Assembly (NCBI RefSeq): GCF_004522155.1
Contig: NZ_SDEA01000003.1
Span: forward strand, 11,413-75,412
DNA from: Paracoccus luteus
Lineage (GTDB): Bacteria > Pseudomonadota > Alphaproteobacteria > Rhodobacterales > Rhodobacteraceae
DNA length: 64,000 nucleotides
Reading direction: 5' to 3'
Shown: piece by piece, positions 17,539 to 26,945 of the stretch
How the letters are laid out: each line of letters opens with the position of its first letter
Numbering within the stretch: the first letter of the stretch is position 1
Translations under genes and position numbers: made by a program
Notes under the pieces: model-generated
Database searches by the model: none
Seen by the model: only the letters and a program-made list of their open reading frames with translations
What the model was told of the DNA's origin: nothing

Positions 17539-17997
17539 CGCTGTCTCCTGTAAGGCGGGCCGCCTTGCTGCGGCCTTCTGACCCGCGGATTTAGGTCCGG
17601 CCCGCGGCCGTGGCAAATCAAACGGCCGTCATGGGCCGCAGTTCCCGCGGTGCTGTGGCGCGTTTGCCAGCCGTCCCGCCGCGGGGGCCAAGGTCCGTCG
17701 CCCCGGGCGACGATCGCTGAGGGGGGCAATCGCTGAGGGGCGGTTGCTGGGGGGGCGGTCGCTCACGGGCGCCATGCGGTGCCCGTCCGGCACTGCGGGC
17801 TTGCCTTGCGGGCAGCCCACGCCACCTTGGCTGCGATGGCGCCATTTCTCCGGCTGGTGGGCGTTGGCCCGTGGGCAGTGGCCGGTGGCTGGAGGGCAGT
17901 GGCCGGAGGGCAGTGCGCAGGGGCCGGTGAGAAGTGGCCGGTGGGCGATGGGCGCTAGCGGAGGGCAGCAGGCGGCGGCCGGTCAGGTCAGTGCCGG
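17539..17997. repeat. Gene-free stretch with degenerate short repeats
   Basis: About 460 bases without a supported gene. Positions 17710-17765 contain three variants of ATCGCTGAGGGG / TTGCTGGGGG / GTCGCTCACGGG. Positions 17870-17990 contain many variants of the unit GGCAGTGGCCGGTGG or GGAGGGCAGTGGCCGGAGG. The copies are imperfect and irregularly spaced, as if produced by repeated slippage. There is no coding character. The upstream region of the L,D-transpeptidase lies at its left end. Confidence 0.55.
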
Positions 17998-18516
17998 TCA
18001 GCCGCGCCCGTCCAGCCGCACGAAATCCAGCACGCTGCCCTGCCCCTCGGCCGCCTGCGACCAGTCGTCGACCTGGAAATCGACGACCAGCGTGGCGGCG
18101 GTGGGAAACCGGCGGAAATCGGGGTCCAGCGGCGCGCGCGCGGGCAGCATCCGGGCAAAGGCGGCGATGCCGGGGTTGTGGCCGATCATCATCACGGTCG
18201 GCGCGCGGGCGGTGTGCAGCGCCGCCATCAGCGTCTCGGGCGCGGCCAGATACAGCCGCCGGTCGGCGCGCAGCGCGGGGCGCGTCTCGAACACCGCGCC
18301 TTCGATCAGCTCCCACGTCTCGACGGTGCGGCGGCTGTCGGAACACAGCACCTCCTCCGGCTCGTGGCCCCGGCTGGCCAGCCAGTCGCCCAGCGCGCGC
18401 GCCGCCCGGCGGCCGCGTTCGTTGAGCGGGCGGTCATGGTCGGGAACGGTCGGATCGTCCCAGTCCGATTTGGCGTGGCGGGTCAGGATCAGGCGGCGGT
18501 GTCCGTTCGGCGTCAT
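17998..18516 (-). CDS. SixA-like histidine phosphatase
   Basis: A 172-residue member of the histidine phosphatase (phosphoglycerate mutase-like) superfamily. The catalytic RHA motif is LTRHAKSDWDDP (H14). The family features RPLNERGRRAA, CSDSRRTVETWELI and MMIGHNPGIAAFARML provide the second Arg and the second His. The length and RHAKSDW motif place it with SixA-type enzymes, which remove phosphate from protein His residues such as Hpt or NPr; the true substrate here is unknown. With an Hpt protein (15104) and a nitrogen PTS in the same window, a phosphohistidine-protein target is attractive but unproven. Start at 18516 has AAAGGG 6-11 bases upstream. Downstream of argB, 87 bases apart. Confidence 0.88.
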   Translation of the reverse strand: MTPNGHRRLILTRHAKSDWDDPTVPDHDRPLNERGRRAARALGDWLASRGHEPEEVLCSDSRRTVETWELIEGAVFETRPALRADRRLYLAAPETLMAALHTARAPTVMMIGHNPGIAAFARMLPARAPLDPDFRRFPTAATLVVDFQVDDWSQAAEGQGSVLDFVRLDGRG

Positions 18517-18603
18517 CACAACCCTTTCTGGTCCCGGATGCGGCAAGACTGCCACCGCCCAGCCGGTGCCGCAAGCGCCCCCTGCGCCACCGGCGATGTG
18601 CAA

Positions 18604-19518
18604 CTAAAGCCCGCTGCCGCCCTGGCGCAGCCCGTGCGGCTTGACCCGGGGTTCGGTCGCCCGGATCAGGCTGCCCGCGCCCTGTTCGGTGAACAGCTCA
18701 AGCAGCGTGGCGTTGGGCACCCGGCCGTCCAGGATCACCACCGCGCGCACGCCCTCCGCCAGCGCCTTCAGCGCGGTTTCGGTCTTGGGGATCATGCCGC
18801 CCGCAACCGTGCCGTCGGCGATCATGGCGCGCAGCTGGTCGGGGTTGATCTGGGTCAGCACCTGCCCCGAGGCGTCCTTGACCCCCGACACGTCGGTCAA
18901 AAGCAGCAGCCGGTCGGCCCGCAGCGCGCCCGCGATCGCGCCCGCCGCCGTGTCGCCATTGACGTTGAACGTCTCGTTGTCGGCCATGCCGGTCGCCACC
19001 GGCGCGATAACCGGGATCAGCCCGGCCAGATACAGATCGCGGATGATCTGGACATTCATCTCGACCGGGCGGCCGACGAAGCCCAGTTCCGGGTCGTCGG
19101 CCTCGCACACCATCAGGTCGTCGTCCTTGCCGGAGATCCCGATGGCGCGGCCGCCGGCGTCGTTGATCGCTTGCACGATGCGCTTGTTGACAAGGCCCGA
19201 CAGCACCATCTCGACCACCTGCACGGCCTCGGCGGTGGTGACGCGCTTGCCGCGGACGAATCGGCTTTCGATGCCCAGCCGTTCCAGCAGGTCGTTGATC
19301 ATCGGGCCGCCGCCGTGGACCACGACCGGATGGATGCCCACCTGTTTCATCAGCACGATGTCGCGGGCGAACTCGGCCATCGCGGCGTCATCGCCCATCG
19401 CGTTGCCGCCGAACTTGACCACCACGACGGCCCCGGCATAGCGCTGCATATAGGGCAGCGCCTCGGACAGGGTGCGGGCGGGGGCGGCGAAATCTCGGTC
19501 CATGTTCTGCTGTCTCAT
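18604..19518 (-). CDS. argB: Acetylglutamate kinase
   Basis: A 304-residue amino-acid kinase that phosphorylates N-acetylglutamate in arginine synthesis. [14 protein letters not shown] (about 31-44) supplies the ATP-binding Lys and Gly loop. [20 protein letters not shown] binds the substrate and [23 protein letters not shown] lie in the nucleotide half. An N-terminal helix ([14 protein letters not shown]) is present, as in the arginine-sensitive hexameric form, so feedback inhibition is likely. I choose ATG 19518 ([10 protein letters not shown]), which has AGGGA 6 bases upstream; an ATG five codons later is also possible. It is followed by the SixA-like gene. Confidence 0.96.
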   Translation of the reverse strand: MRQQNMDRDFAAPARTLSEALPYMQRYAGAVVVVKFGGNAMGDDAAMAEFARDIVLMKQVGIHPVVVHGGGPMINDLLERLGIESRFVRGKRVTTAEAVQVVEMVLSGLVNKRIVQAINDAGGRAIGISGKDDDLMVCEADDPELGFVGRPVEMNVQIIRDLYLAGLIPVIAPVATGMADNETFNVNGDTAAGAIAGALRADRLLLLTDVSGVKDASGQVLTQINPDQLRAMIADGTVAGGMIPKTETALKALAEGVRAVVILDGRVPNATLLELFTEQGAGSLIRATEPRVKPHGLRQGGSGL

Positions 19519-19600
19519 CCGGCGTCCCTGCGGGTTCGCGGGCAGGCTATGCCGCACGGGCGGCAAGGTCCAGCGGCCGCGGCGCGCGGAGGCCGGGCCG

Positions 19601-22600
19601 TCAGCTCAGCAGATCGTCGCCGGTCAGGCGCACCACCCCCTCGATCAGGACGATCAGATCGGCCAGCCGGTCGCCGTCCAGATCGGCCAGCAGCTCGACC
19701 CCGCCGGCGGCGGCGAGCCAGCGCCATTCCACCCCGCCCGCGCCCGAGAAATCGGCCCCGCCGATCCACGCCCCGCCGATGGCGGACAGGTCCAGCACGT
19801 CGGCGCCGTGCTGGAAATCGGCGATGCGGTCGGCGGTCGCGGCGGCCTGCTGGCCGCCCGACAGCTGCGCGGGGGGCAGGAACAGGAACGCGTCCGCGCC
19901 CTCGCCCCCCAGCAGCCGGTCCCCGTCGCCGCGCGATTCCAGCACGTCGTCGCCGCGGCCGCCCTGCAGCAGGTCGGCGCCCGCCCCGCCCTGCAGCGTG
20001 TCGGCCCCATCACCGCCGTCCAGCGCGTCCGCGCCAGAGCCGCCGTCGATCGAATCGTCCCCCGCGCCGCCGTGGAGCGTGTCGTCGTCGGCGCCACCCG
20101 CCAGCGTGTCGTTGCCCGCGCCGCCGTCCAGACCGTCCCGGCCCCATTCGCCCAGCAGGCGGTCGTGGCCGCCGCCGCCGGCCAGCGTGTCGTTGCCCTG
20201 GCCGCCGACCAGATGATCGTCGCCCTGATTGCCCCAAAGCGTATCGTCGCCGATGGCCCCGGCCAGCGTGTCGTTGCCGCCGCCCCCGATCAGGCGGTCG
20301 TCGCCCAGATCGCCGCGCAGCGCGTCGTCGCCGTCGCCCCCCTCGAGCAGGTCGTGGCCCGCCCCGCCCGACAGCGTGTCGTTGCCCTGATTGCCGCGCA
20401 GCGTGTCCGCGCCGGTGTCGCCCGCCAGCAGGTCGCCGCCCTCACCCCCGCCCAGCAGGTCGTCGCCGTCGCCGCCCAGCACCGTGTCGTCCCCGGCCCC
20501 GCCCAGCAGCGTGTCGAACCCCGCGCCGCCGCCGATCAGGTCGTTGCCCGCGTCGCCCTGCGCCAGATCGGCGCCGCCGTCGCCCATCAACGTGTCGTGA
20601 CCGTCGCCGCCGAACAGCCGGTCGCCCCCCTCGTTCCCGAACAACTGGTCGTCGTCCAGCCCCCCGTGCAGCGTATCGGCCAGATCGCCGCCGCGCAGCA
20701 CGTCCGCGCCCGCGTCGCCGATCAGCATGTCATGGCCGCCGTCGCCCATCAGCGTGTCGCGCCCCAGGCCCCCGTTCAGCAGATCGTGCCCCAGCCCGCC
20801 CGAAATCAGGTCGCTTTCCGAATGGCCCAGCAAGGTGTCGTTGCCGTCGTCGCCGAAAATCGTGTCGTCGCCCGCACCGCCCAGCACCAGGTCGTTGCCG
20901 CCCCCCGCCTCGACCCGGTCGCGGCCCGCCCCGGCCGAGACATAGTCGTCGCCGCCCCCCGCCCGCAGCGTGTCGGCGCCCGACCCCGCATGCATCATGT
21001 CGCGCAGCGCGCCGCCGACCATCAGGTTGTTGCCCAGCCAGTCGGTAAAGATGTTGCGGCCCAGCGGGTCGATCAGCACGTCGTTGCCGGCCCCGCCCTG
21101 CAGGCGGTCGTCGCCCCCCTCGCCCATCAGGGTGTCGTGGCCGTCGTCGCCGGTCATCAGGTCGGCGCCGTCGCCCCCCGTCAGGACGTCGTTGCCGACG
21201 CCGCCGGTCAGGGTGTCGTCGCCCGCGTTGCCGATGATGCGGTCGGCGTCCGCCTCGCCAAAGATCTGGTCGTTGCCGTCGCCGCCGACCAGCAGGTCCA
21301 GCCCCGTGCCGCCCCGGATCGTGTCGTCGCCCGCGTCGCCCTGCACCGTGTCGTCGCCGCCGTTCGCCGTGATGCGGTCGCGGCCGATGCCACCGATGAT
21401 GCGATCCTCAAGCCCGCTGCCCAGGACGGTGTCGTCGCCCGCCATGCCCCAGACGGTCGAGCCGCCCCGCGCCGCCGACAGCACATCGGCCCGCATCGTG
21501 CCCAGCACGGTCGAGCGGACGTCCGGCGGCACGTAATGCGCGACCGGAAACAGCGCGTTGTCGAACATGTCCGCCAGCAGCGTGCGCCCGTCGCGGGAAT
21601 AGATGTCGATCACCGTGTCGCCGAAGCGGATCTTGATCCCCCAGCTTTGCGGGACCAGCCGCAGCTGCATGGTGGAACGGATCATGCCCAGCATCGACAG
21701 GTCCAGCCGGTCGATGCCCGGTTCGTAATCCTTGATCGCGACGCGCCCGGCCACCGGCAGGGGCACGAACAGGTCGGCGCCCCGCCCGCCATACATCGCC
21801 ACCGACCGCGAGCCGGCGATCAGGATGTCGTCGCCGTCCAGTCCCTTCAGGATGCTGGTGTCGCCGCCCCCCTGGATCAGATCGTTCCCGGCGGTGCCGT
21901 CGTGGCGGCCATAGCCCACATGGCGGGTCTGGCCGATGGTGCCGGGGTCGATGACGAACTGGGTCAGCCCCGGTTCGGTGGCCGATCCGGCAAAGACCAC
22001 GATCCGCCCGTCCACGACATGGGCCGCCAGCGCCGACACGTCGGCCAGGGCGATGTCGTCCGCGTCCGCGATGGTCTGCAGGTGCAGCAGCCGCCCGTCC
22101 GGCGTCACGGTGAACAGGCTCAGCCCGTCGTCGGCGCCCCCGGCGATGACAAAGGCGCGGCCGTCAACGGACACCGCCTCCATCACGGTGGCGTTCTGGA
22201 ACCGGGTCGTGCGTTCGTCCAGGATGTGATCGACGGGCACCAGCAGGCCGCCGGGCATCACGCGGACGGTGGTCAGCGACGAACTGCCCGCGCCGCTGAC
22301 GATCAGGAAATGGTGTCCTTCGACCTCGACATGGGCGATGTCGCGCGGCCCGTTGAAGCCGCTGCCGCGCGCGGTGCCCAGGAACTCGCCCGGCGCCAGC
22401 GTCCCGTCCGGCAGCACCCGGTGCAGCGCGATATAGTTGCCGCGCGTCGATGCGGTGGCGACCAGATCGACCGAGCCGATGCGGATCGGCGTCATCGCGT
22501 CGATCTGCGCGTCCGCAGGCAGGCCCGGCGGCGCGGCCGCCCAGCCGGTCTGCACGACGCGGCCGTCATCCATCTGCCGCCAGATGGTAAAGGCGGGCGT

Positions 22601-23038
22601 GTCGTGGCGCGCGACCAGCAGCATCGACAGCCCCGACGCGGTGGTCAGGGTTGTCGCCGTCAGCAGGTCGGGGGGCAGCGGCGCGCGGATCATCCCGCCG
22701 TCGCCCGGCCCCAGCGTGCCGTCGGTGCCGATCAGGCGCACCGCCTCGGTCGCGCCGAACAGGCCCGCGTTCAGCAGGCTGGTGCCGCCCGGCCGCTGGA
22801 TCAGCACCGCCTGCGGATCGGCCAGATGCTGCAGCCCCGGCCCATAGGCATAGCTGGCGACCGTCACCGCCTGCCGGTCGGCTGCGGTGACGGACCAGAC
22901 GGTCTGGCCGCCGCCCATATGGGTGACGCCGAACAGCATCAGCCTGTCCCCGACGACGCCCAGCGTCAGATCGGTCAGATTGCCCACGAATCCGGCGCCA
23001 GCGCCGTCCAGTGTGGCCACCACGCGAAACCCGACCAT
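19601..23038 (-). CDS. Large RTX calcium-binding secreted protein with N-terminal propeller-like region
   Basis: A 1145-residue protein. Residues 1-385 are a series of short beta segments resembling a propeller (e.g. [32 protein letters not shown]) with no signal peptide. From about 390 to 1060 come dozens of GGxGxDxLx calcium-binding nonapeptides, interrupted by a non-repeat insert at 425-510 ([20 protein letters not shown] and flanks). The last 85 residues ([21 protein letters not shown], then [14 protein letters not shown]) resemble the C-terminal targeting end of type I secretion substrates. Its role (adhesin, S-layer-like or enzyme) cannot be read. No exporter is adjacent. The start at 23038 is preceded by GGGGGA. 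The DNA repeats in 19900-21480 are simply these codons. It is a second RTX gene beside 8101-10206. Confidence 0.9.
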   Translation of the reverse strand: MVGFRVVATLDGAGAGFVGNLTDLTLGVVGDRLMLFGVTHMGGGQTVWSVTAADRQAVTVASYAYGPGLQHLADPQAVLIQRPGGTSLLNAGLFGATEAVRLIGTDGTLGPGDGGMIRAPLPPDLLTATTLTTASGLSMLLVARHDTPAFTIWRQMDDGRVVQTGWAAAPPGLPADAQIDAMTPIRIGSVDLVATASTRGNYIALHRVLPDGTLAPGEFLGTARGSGFNGPRDIAHVEVEGHHFLIVSGAGSSSLTTVRVMPGGLLVPVDHILDERTTRFQNATVMEAVSVDGRAFVIAGGADDGLSLFTVTPDGRLLHLQTIADADDIALADVSALAAHVVDGRIVVFAGSATEPGLTQFVIDPGTIGQTRHVGYGRHDGTAGNDLIQGGGDTSILKGLDGDDILIAGSRSVAMYGGRGADLFVPLPVAGRVAIKDYEPGIDRLDLSMLGMIRSTMQLRLVPQSWGIKIRFGDTVIDIYSRDGRTLLADMFDNALFPVAHYVPPDVRSTVLGTMRADVLSAARGGSTVWGMAGDDTVLGSGLEDRIIGGIGRDRITANGGDDTVQGDAGDDTIRGGTGLDLLVGGDGNDQIFGEADADRIIGNAGDDTLTGGVGNDVLTGGDGADLMTGDDGHDTLMGEGGDDRLQGGAGNDVLIDPLGRNIFTDWLGNNLMVGGALRDMMHAGSGADTLRAGGGDDYVSAGAGRDRVEAGGGNDLVLGGAGDDTIFGDDGNDTLLGHSESDLISGGLGHDLLNGGLGRDTLMGDGGHDMLIGDAGADVLRGGDLADTLHGGLDDDQLFGNEGGDRLFGGDGHDTLMGDGGADLAQGDAGNDLIGGGAGFDTLLGGAGDDTVLGGDGDDLLGGGEGGDLLAGDTGADTLRGNQGNDTLSGGAGHDLLEGGDGDDALRGDLGDDRLIGGGGNDTLAGAIGDDTLWGNQGDDHLVGGQGNDTLAGGGGHDRLLGEWGRDGLDGGAGNDTLAGGADDDTLHGGAGDDSIDGGSGADALDGGDGADTLQGGAGADLLQGGRGDDVLESRGDGDRLLGGEGADAFLFLPPAQLSGGQQAAATADRIADFQHGADVLDLSAIGGAWIGGADFSGAGGVEWRWLAAAGGVELLADLDGDRLADLIVLIEGVVRLTGDDLLS

Positions 23039-23137
23039 CCCCGTCCCCCAACGTCATCGGTCCGGGATCAGATTGCAGGTCAGGTCTTTACGGTCGATGA
23101 GTTTCGGGCCTTCGCGGGCGACGAAATGCCCGCCATT

Positions 23138-24301
23138 TTAGCGATCGCCCCCCTCGGCCTCCGCATCCCGGCGATAGGGGCCAAAGGCCGCCGTCTCGGC
23201 CATGTCGTCGCCGACCGCGGCGGTTTCGTGCTGCAGATAATTGGCGATGGCCGCGCGGAACCCGGCGTCGGCGATCCAGTGGACCGAATGCGTCTGGCTG
23301 GGCATATAGCCGCGGGCCAGCTTGTGTTCGCCCTGCGCCCCGGCCTCGACCCGGGCCATGCCGTGAGCGATCGCCCAGTCGATGGCGCGGTGATAGCACA
23401 GCTCGAAATGCAGGAAGGGGTGATCCTCGACGCAGCCCCAGTAACGGCCGAACAGCGTGTCCCGCCCGATCAGGTTCAGCGCGCCCGCGACGGGACGCCC
23501 GTCGCGTTCCGCAAGGACCAGCAGGCAGTCGTCGCGCATCGTGTCGTGCAGCGCGTCGAAGAACGCCCGCGTCAGATAGGGCCGCCCCCATTTGCGCCCG
23601 CCCGTGTCCTGATAGAACGTCCAGAAGGCGTCCCAGTGCCGGGGCAGGATGTCGTCGCCGCGCAGGCTGCGGATGGTGCCGCCGAAGGCCTGCGCGCGCT
23701 CGCGTTCCTTGCGGATCGCCTTGCGCTTGCGGCTGGACAGCCGGGCCAGGAAATCGTCGAAATCGGCATAGCCGCGGTTTTCCCAGTGATACTGGGTGGT
23801 GGTCCGCGCCAGCCAGCCCTGCGCCTCGGCCAGCGCCCGCTCGGTCCCGGTGCAGAAGGTGACATGCGCCGACGACAGCCCGGCCTGATCGGTGACCTGC
23901 GCCATCGCCGCCAGCAGCCCGGCCTGCACGCGCGCGTCCCGCGCGATCAGGCGCGGGCCGCTGGCCGGGGTAAAGGGAACCGCGCATTGCAGCTTGGGGT
24001 AATAGGCGCCGCCGGCACGCTGCCACGCGTCGGCCCAGGCGTGGTCGAAGATGTATTCCCCCTGGCTGTGCGCCTTGAGATAGCAGGGCGCGACCCCCAC
24101 GACGCTGCCGCCCGCGCGCGCGACCAGGTGGCGCGGATGCCACCCCGTCCGCCCGCCGACCGACCCCGAGCTTTCCAGCGCCAGCAGGAAACGGTGACTG
24201 GTGAACGGATCGCCCCCGTCCCCGCAGCCGTCCCAGTCGGACGCGGGGATGGCGGCGATCTCGGGCATCATGGTGAAGGTCAGTTCGGCCATCGTCGTCA
24301 T
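23138..24301 (-). CDS. FemAB-like GNAT-fold acyltransferase (DUF482 family)
   Basis: A 387-residue cytoplasmic protein of the peptidogalycan/DUF482 family, related to FemABX and GNAT acyltransferases. Recognisable blocks are PFTSHRFLLALESSGSVG near the N-terminus, AYYPKLQCAVPFTPASGPRL, VTFCTGTERALAEAQGWLAR and the C-terminal block HFELCYHRAIDWAI / EAGAQGEHKLARGYMP. The second acyltransferase half (RPVAGALNLIGRDTLFGRYWG) contains the acyl-CoA/tRNA site. The true acceptor is unknown for this family. ATG 24301 or the ATG three codons later could both start it. The gene is downstream of ilvE on the same strand, separated by hairpins and a dispersed repeat. It was probably transcribed alone. Confidence 0.88.
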   Translation of the reverse strand: MTTMAELTFTMMPEIAAIPASDWDGCGDGGDPFTSHRFLLALESSGSVGGRTGWHPRHLVARAGGSVVGVAPCYLKAHSQGEYIFDHAWADAWQRAGGAYYPKLQCAVPFTPASGPRLIARDARVQAGLLAAMAQVTDQAGLSSAHVTFCTGTERALAEAQGWLARTTTQYHWENRGYADFDDFLARLSSRKRKAIRKERERAQAFGGTIRSLRGDDILPRHWDAFWTFYQDTGGRKWGRPYLTRAFFDALHDTMRDDCLLVLAERDGRPVAGALNLIGRDTLFGRYWGCVEDHPFLHFELCYHRAIDWAIAHGMARVEAGAQGEHKLARGYMPSQTHSVHWIADAGFRAAIANYLQHETAAVGDDMAETAAFGPYRRDAEAEGGDR

Positions 24302-24358
24302 CTAGGCACGCCCCGCCGGTTCGCAACGCCCCCGGGCCAGCCCTGCCCGACCGCCGGC

Positions 24359-24389
24359 GATCTTCTGGCCGCAAATATCCCGCGGGGGG
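24359..24389. repeat. Dispersed GGATATTT repeat, copy 1
   Basis: Contains TCTTCTGGCCGCAAATATCC; on the minus strand the core is GGGATATTTGCGGCCAGAAGA. It is related to the copies at 26781, 33057, 33219 and 48259. It lies just beyond the ilvE hairpins. Confidence 0.6.
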
Positions 24390-24428
24390 AACGGCCGCAG
24401 GCCGTTGGGGGGCGCGCAGCCCCCCTTT
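24390..24428 (-). terminator. Double hairpin downstream of ilvE
   Basis: Two perfect 7-bp hairpins lie side by side: AACGGCC-GCA-GGCCGTT (24390-24406) and GGGGGGC-GCGCA-GCCCCCC (24407-24425). They start 10 bases after the ilvE stop codon. There is no long T-run on the minus strand, so termination efficiency is uncertain. Confidence 0.55.
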
Positions 24429-24435
24429 GGGCCGC

Positions 24436-25308
24436 TCAGGCGCGGACCAGCGCCTCGTAATCCTCGGCGATCTTGCGGGTGGTCGGGCCGACCTGGAAAT
24501 GCCAGTCCTCGCCGATCTGGGCGACCGGCGTCACCTCGGCGGCCGATCCGGTCAGGAAGCATTCCTGAAAGCTCGCGACCTCGTCGGGCATGATGTGGCG
24601 TTCGTGGACCGGGGTGCCCTGGTCCTTCAGCATCTGGATGATCGTCTGCCGGGTCAGGCCGTTCAGGAACACGTCGGCCAGGGGCGTATGCACCTCGCCG
24701 TCGCGGACAAAGAAGACGTTGGCGCCCGTCGCCTCGGCCACATAGCCGCGGAAATCCATGAACAGCGCGTCGGAACAGCCCTTCTTTTCCGCCGCGTGCT
24801 TGGACATGGTGCAGATCATGTAAAGGCCCGCCGCCTTGGCCGCCGCGGGGATGGTGTCTGGGCTGGGCCGCTTCCACTTGGCGATGTCGAGCTTGGCCCC
24901 CTGCCATTTGGCGTCGCCGTAATAGCTGCCCCATTCCCAGGTGCAGATCGCCAGCCGCACCGGGTTGCGGCTGGCCGCGACCCCCATGTCCGGCCCGGCG
25001 CCGCGGAACGCCAGCGCCCGGATATAGGCGTTGTCGAACCCGTTGGCGTCCAGCACCTGCCGCTTGGCGGCGTCGATCTGGTCGGCGGTCCAGGGGATCT
25101 CCATGTCGATCAGCTGGCCGGATTTCAGCAGCCGTTCCGAATGTTCGTGGCCCTTGAAGATCTTGCCGTCATAGCAGCGTTCGCCCTCGAACACGGCGCT
25201 GGCGTAATGCAGGGCGTGGGTCAGCACATGCACCTTGGCATCGCGCCAGTCGACCAGTTCGCCGTCCATCCAGATCTTGCCGTCGCGGTCGTCATAGCTG
25301 CCTGCCAT
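24436..25308 (-). CDS. ilvE: Branched-chain amino acid aminotransferase
   Basis: A 290-residue class IV PLP aminotransferase that makes or degrades leucine, isoleucine and valine with 2-oxoglutarate. The PLP Lys is K158 in TIPAAAKAAGLY. Family blocks are HALHYASAVFEGERCY (30-46), AYIRALAFRG, GYVAEATGANVFFVRDG, LNGLTRQTIIQ and ECFLTGSAAEVTPV. The start at 25308 (MAGSYDDRDGKIWMDG) is chosen over an upstream in-frame ATG because GGGGGA precedes it and the family begins there. It is divergent from the petP-petR pair, an arrangement seen across Rhodobacteraceae. Together with IlvA it links to branched-chain metabolism. Confidence 0.96.
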   Translation of the reverse strand: MAGSYDDRDGKIWMDGELVDWRDAKVHVLTHALHYASAVFEGERCYDGKIFKGHEHSERLLKSGQLIDMEIPWTADQIDAAKRQVLDANGFDNAYIRALAFRGAGPDMGVAASRNPVRLAICTWEWGSYYGDAKWQGAKLDIAKWKRPSPDTIPAAAKAAGLYMICTMSKHAAEKKGCSDALFMDFRGYVAEATGANVFFVRDGEVHTPLADVFLNGLTRQTIIQMLKDQGTPVHERHIMPDEVASFQECFLTGSAAEVTPVAQIGEDWHFQVGPTTRKIAEDYEALVRA

Positions 25309-25403
25309 CTCGCGGTCCCCCTGACCATCTTTGCGATTGTTACGCACGCCGCCGGTTCGGCCGGCATAAAGTTGCGCGTGACGCCATCGCTAGCGATTGA
25401 TTC

Positions 25404-25432
25404 TTGGAAAGTCAACAAGACTGCCCTATTAC
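25404..25432 (+). promoter_or_regulatory. Candidate sigma-70 promoter for petP-petR
   Basis: TTGGAA (25404-25409) and TATTAC (25427-25432) are separated by exactly 17 bases, about 60 bases before the petP start. The surrounding AT content is higher than the local background. Prediction from sequence only. Confidence 0.5.
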
Positions 25433-25489
25433 TCGGCCCGACCGGCGGATGGCCGGACAGGACGCGCGGACGGAACGGGGGACGGGGCG

Positions 25490-26044
25490 ATGCAGCAGGC
25501 GGGCACGGGACGGGCCTTCGGCGCGGCGCATGGGCGGCTGGCCGCCCCGCCGGGGGGCGAGTCGCTGCTGTTTCTGACCGACGAACAGCTGCGCCGCGGG
25601 ATCGAGGCGATGTATTTCGCCTATCGCGCCTTCACCTCGGACCCCGACCTGATGCTGGAGGAGATGGGCTATGGCCGCGCGCACCACCGCTCGCTGCATT
25701 TCATCAACCGCGATCCGGGGCTGACGGTCACGGCGCTGCTGGACGTGCTGGGGGTGACGAAACAGTCGCTGAACCGCGTCCTGCGGGGGCTGATCGACGA
25801 CGGGCTGGTGGAAAGCCGGGTCGGCCGGCGCGACCGGCGCGAGCGTCAGCTTTACCTGACCGACAAGGGTGCGGCGCTGGAAAAGCGACTGTCGGAATCG
25901 CAGCGGGCGCGGATGCGCGCGGCCTATCGCGCCGCCGGGCCGCAGGCGGTCGCGGGGTTCCGGCAGGTGCTGGAATCGATGATGGACCGCGACACGCTGC
26001 GCCAGTTCCAGTCGCTGCACGAGCTGGCGGACGGCAAGGCATGA
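25490..26044 (+). CDS. petP: MarR family transcriptional regulator, PetP-like
   Basis: A 184-residue winged-helix regulator. The wHTH spans about 70-150: LHFINRDPGLTVTALLDVLG, VTKQSLNRVLRGLIDDGLVE (recognition helix) and the wing RRDRRERQLYLTDKG. The flanking helices form the dimer interface. It is followed with a 4-base ATGA overlap by an OmpR-type response regulator, the gene order of petP-petR in Rhodobacter capsulatus, where the pair is needed for cytochrome bc1 expression; the symbol is assigned by that synteny and similarity. ATG 25490 is preferred over an earlier in-frame ATG whose translation is not conserved-looking. No histidine kinase is adjacent. Confidence 0.8.
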   Translation: MQQAGTGRAFGAAHGRLAAPPGGESLLFLTDEQLRRGIEAMYFAYRAFTSDPDLMLEEMGYGRAHHRSLHFINRDPGLTVTALLDVLGVTKQSLNRVLRGLIDDGLVESRVGRRDRRERQLYLTDKGAALEKRLSESQRARMRAAYRAAGPQAVAGFRQVLESMMDRDTLRQFQSLHELADGKA

Positions 26045-26748
26045 CCGACGCGCCCGACGCCCATATCCTGGTCGTCGACGACGACGAACGCATCCGCACG
26101 CTGCTGCGCCGGTTCCTGATGCGCAACGGGTTCTTTGTCACCACGGCGCGGGACGCGGCGCAGGCGCGACGGCTGCTGTCGGGGCTGGAGTTCGACCTGA
26201 TCGTGCTGGACGTGATGATGCCGGGCGAGGACGGGTTTTCCCTGACCCGCGACCTGCGCAAACGCTCGCTGACCCCGATCCTGCTGCTGACCGCGCGGGG
26301 CGAGACGGACGACCGCATCACCGGGCTGGAATCGGGCGCCGACGATTACCTGCCCAAGCCCTTTGAGCCGCGCGAGCTGCTGCTGCGAATCGCCGCCATC
26401 CTGCGCCGCATCCCGGCGGCCGAGGCGCGGGGGCCGAAATACCTTGCACTCGGGCCCCTGCGCTATGACGCCGGAAAGGGAGAGTTGACGCAGGGCGACA
26501 CCCATATCCGCCTGACCGGCAGCGAACAGACGCTGATGCGCCGGCTGGCCGACACGCCCGGCGAACCCGTCAGCCGCGCCGCCCTGATCGAGGAACTGGG
26601 CCGCGACCCCGACGGCGGCGGCGAGAACAGCGAGCGCGCCATCGACGTGCAGATCACCCGACTGCGCCGCAAGCTGGAACCCGACCCGCGCGAGCCGCGG
26701 TTCCTGCAGACCGTGCGCGGCACGGGATACATGCTGGTCCCGGACTGA
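26041..26748 (+). CDS. petR: OmpR-type response regulator, PetR-like
   Basis: A 235-residue two-domain regulator. Receiver: acidic pocket D13-D15, phosphoacceptor D57 (FDLIVLDVMMPGEDGF), switch Thr in LLTARGETDD, K106 in YLPKPF. The C-terminal OmpR/PhoB winged helix (about 130-232) has FGPL-like start ALGPLRYD, recognition region NSERAIDVQITRLRRKLEPD and the terminal wing FLQTVRGTGYMLVPD. It overlaps the MarR-type gene by four bases and is surely translated with it. In R. capsulatus PetR is required for the cytochrome bc1 complex; in other bacteria the same branch includes general envelope regulators, so the target genes here are inferred. Confidence 0.88.
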   Translation: MTDAPDAHILVVDDDERIRTLLRRFLMRNGFFVTTARDAAQARRLLSGLEFDLIVLDVMMPGEDGFSLTRDLRKRSLTPILLLTARGETDDRITGLESGADDYLPKPFEPRELLLRIAAILRRIPAAEARGPKYLALGPLRYDAGKGELTQGDTHIRLTGSEQTLMRRLADTPGEPVSRAALIEELGRDPDGGGENSERAIDVQITRLRRKLEPDPREPRFLQTVRGTGYMLVPD

Positions 26749-26780
26749 TCCGCCGCTGCCGGGGTTTTCCACCCCCGGAC

Positions 26781-26809
26781 CCCCGGAGGATATTTCCGCA
26801 AGAAAGAAC
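26781..26809. repeat. Dispersed GGATATTT repeat, copy 2
   Basis: Reads CCCCGGAGGATATTTCCGCA followed by AGAAAGAAC. A weak CCGGGG/CCCCGG hairpin (26759-26778) lies just before it, 10 bases after the petR stop. Its sequence is closest to the inverted copy at 48259-48286. Confidence 0.6.
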
Positions 26810-26945
26810 CTCGACGCGGACTGATTCCGGCGCGTGAGTTTTGACCCTTGATGCCTGCCGCTCGCTGCGTCGGTGAAGACAGTCCACGGAACGGGTTTCC
26901 CCGCGCGCGGTGGCCGCAGGGCTTTCGCGCGAAGGCGCCGCCGCC

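Noticed and set aside
19900-21480. CRISPR- or satellite-like periodic repeats
   Set aside because: The periodicity is 27 bases (or its multiples) and follows the nine-residue RTX calcium-binding unit; repeats are imperfect and have no unique spacers.
19472-24460. A very long plus-strand open frame opposite the RTX and acyltransferase genes
   Set aside because: The RTX repeat codons make the opposite strand free of stops, but its translation is a low-complexity V/A/R/Q-rich sequence. The minus-strand genes carry clear motifs.
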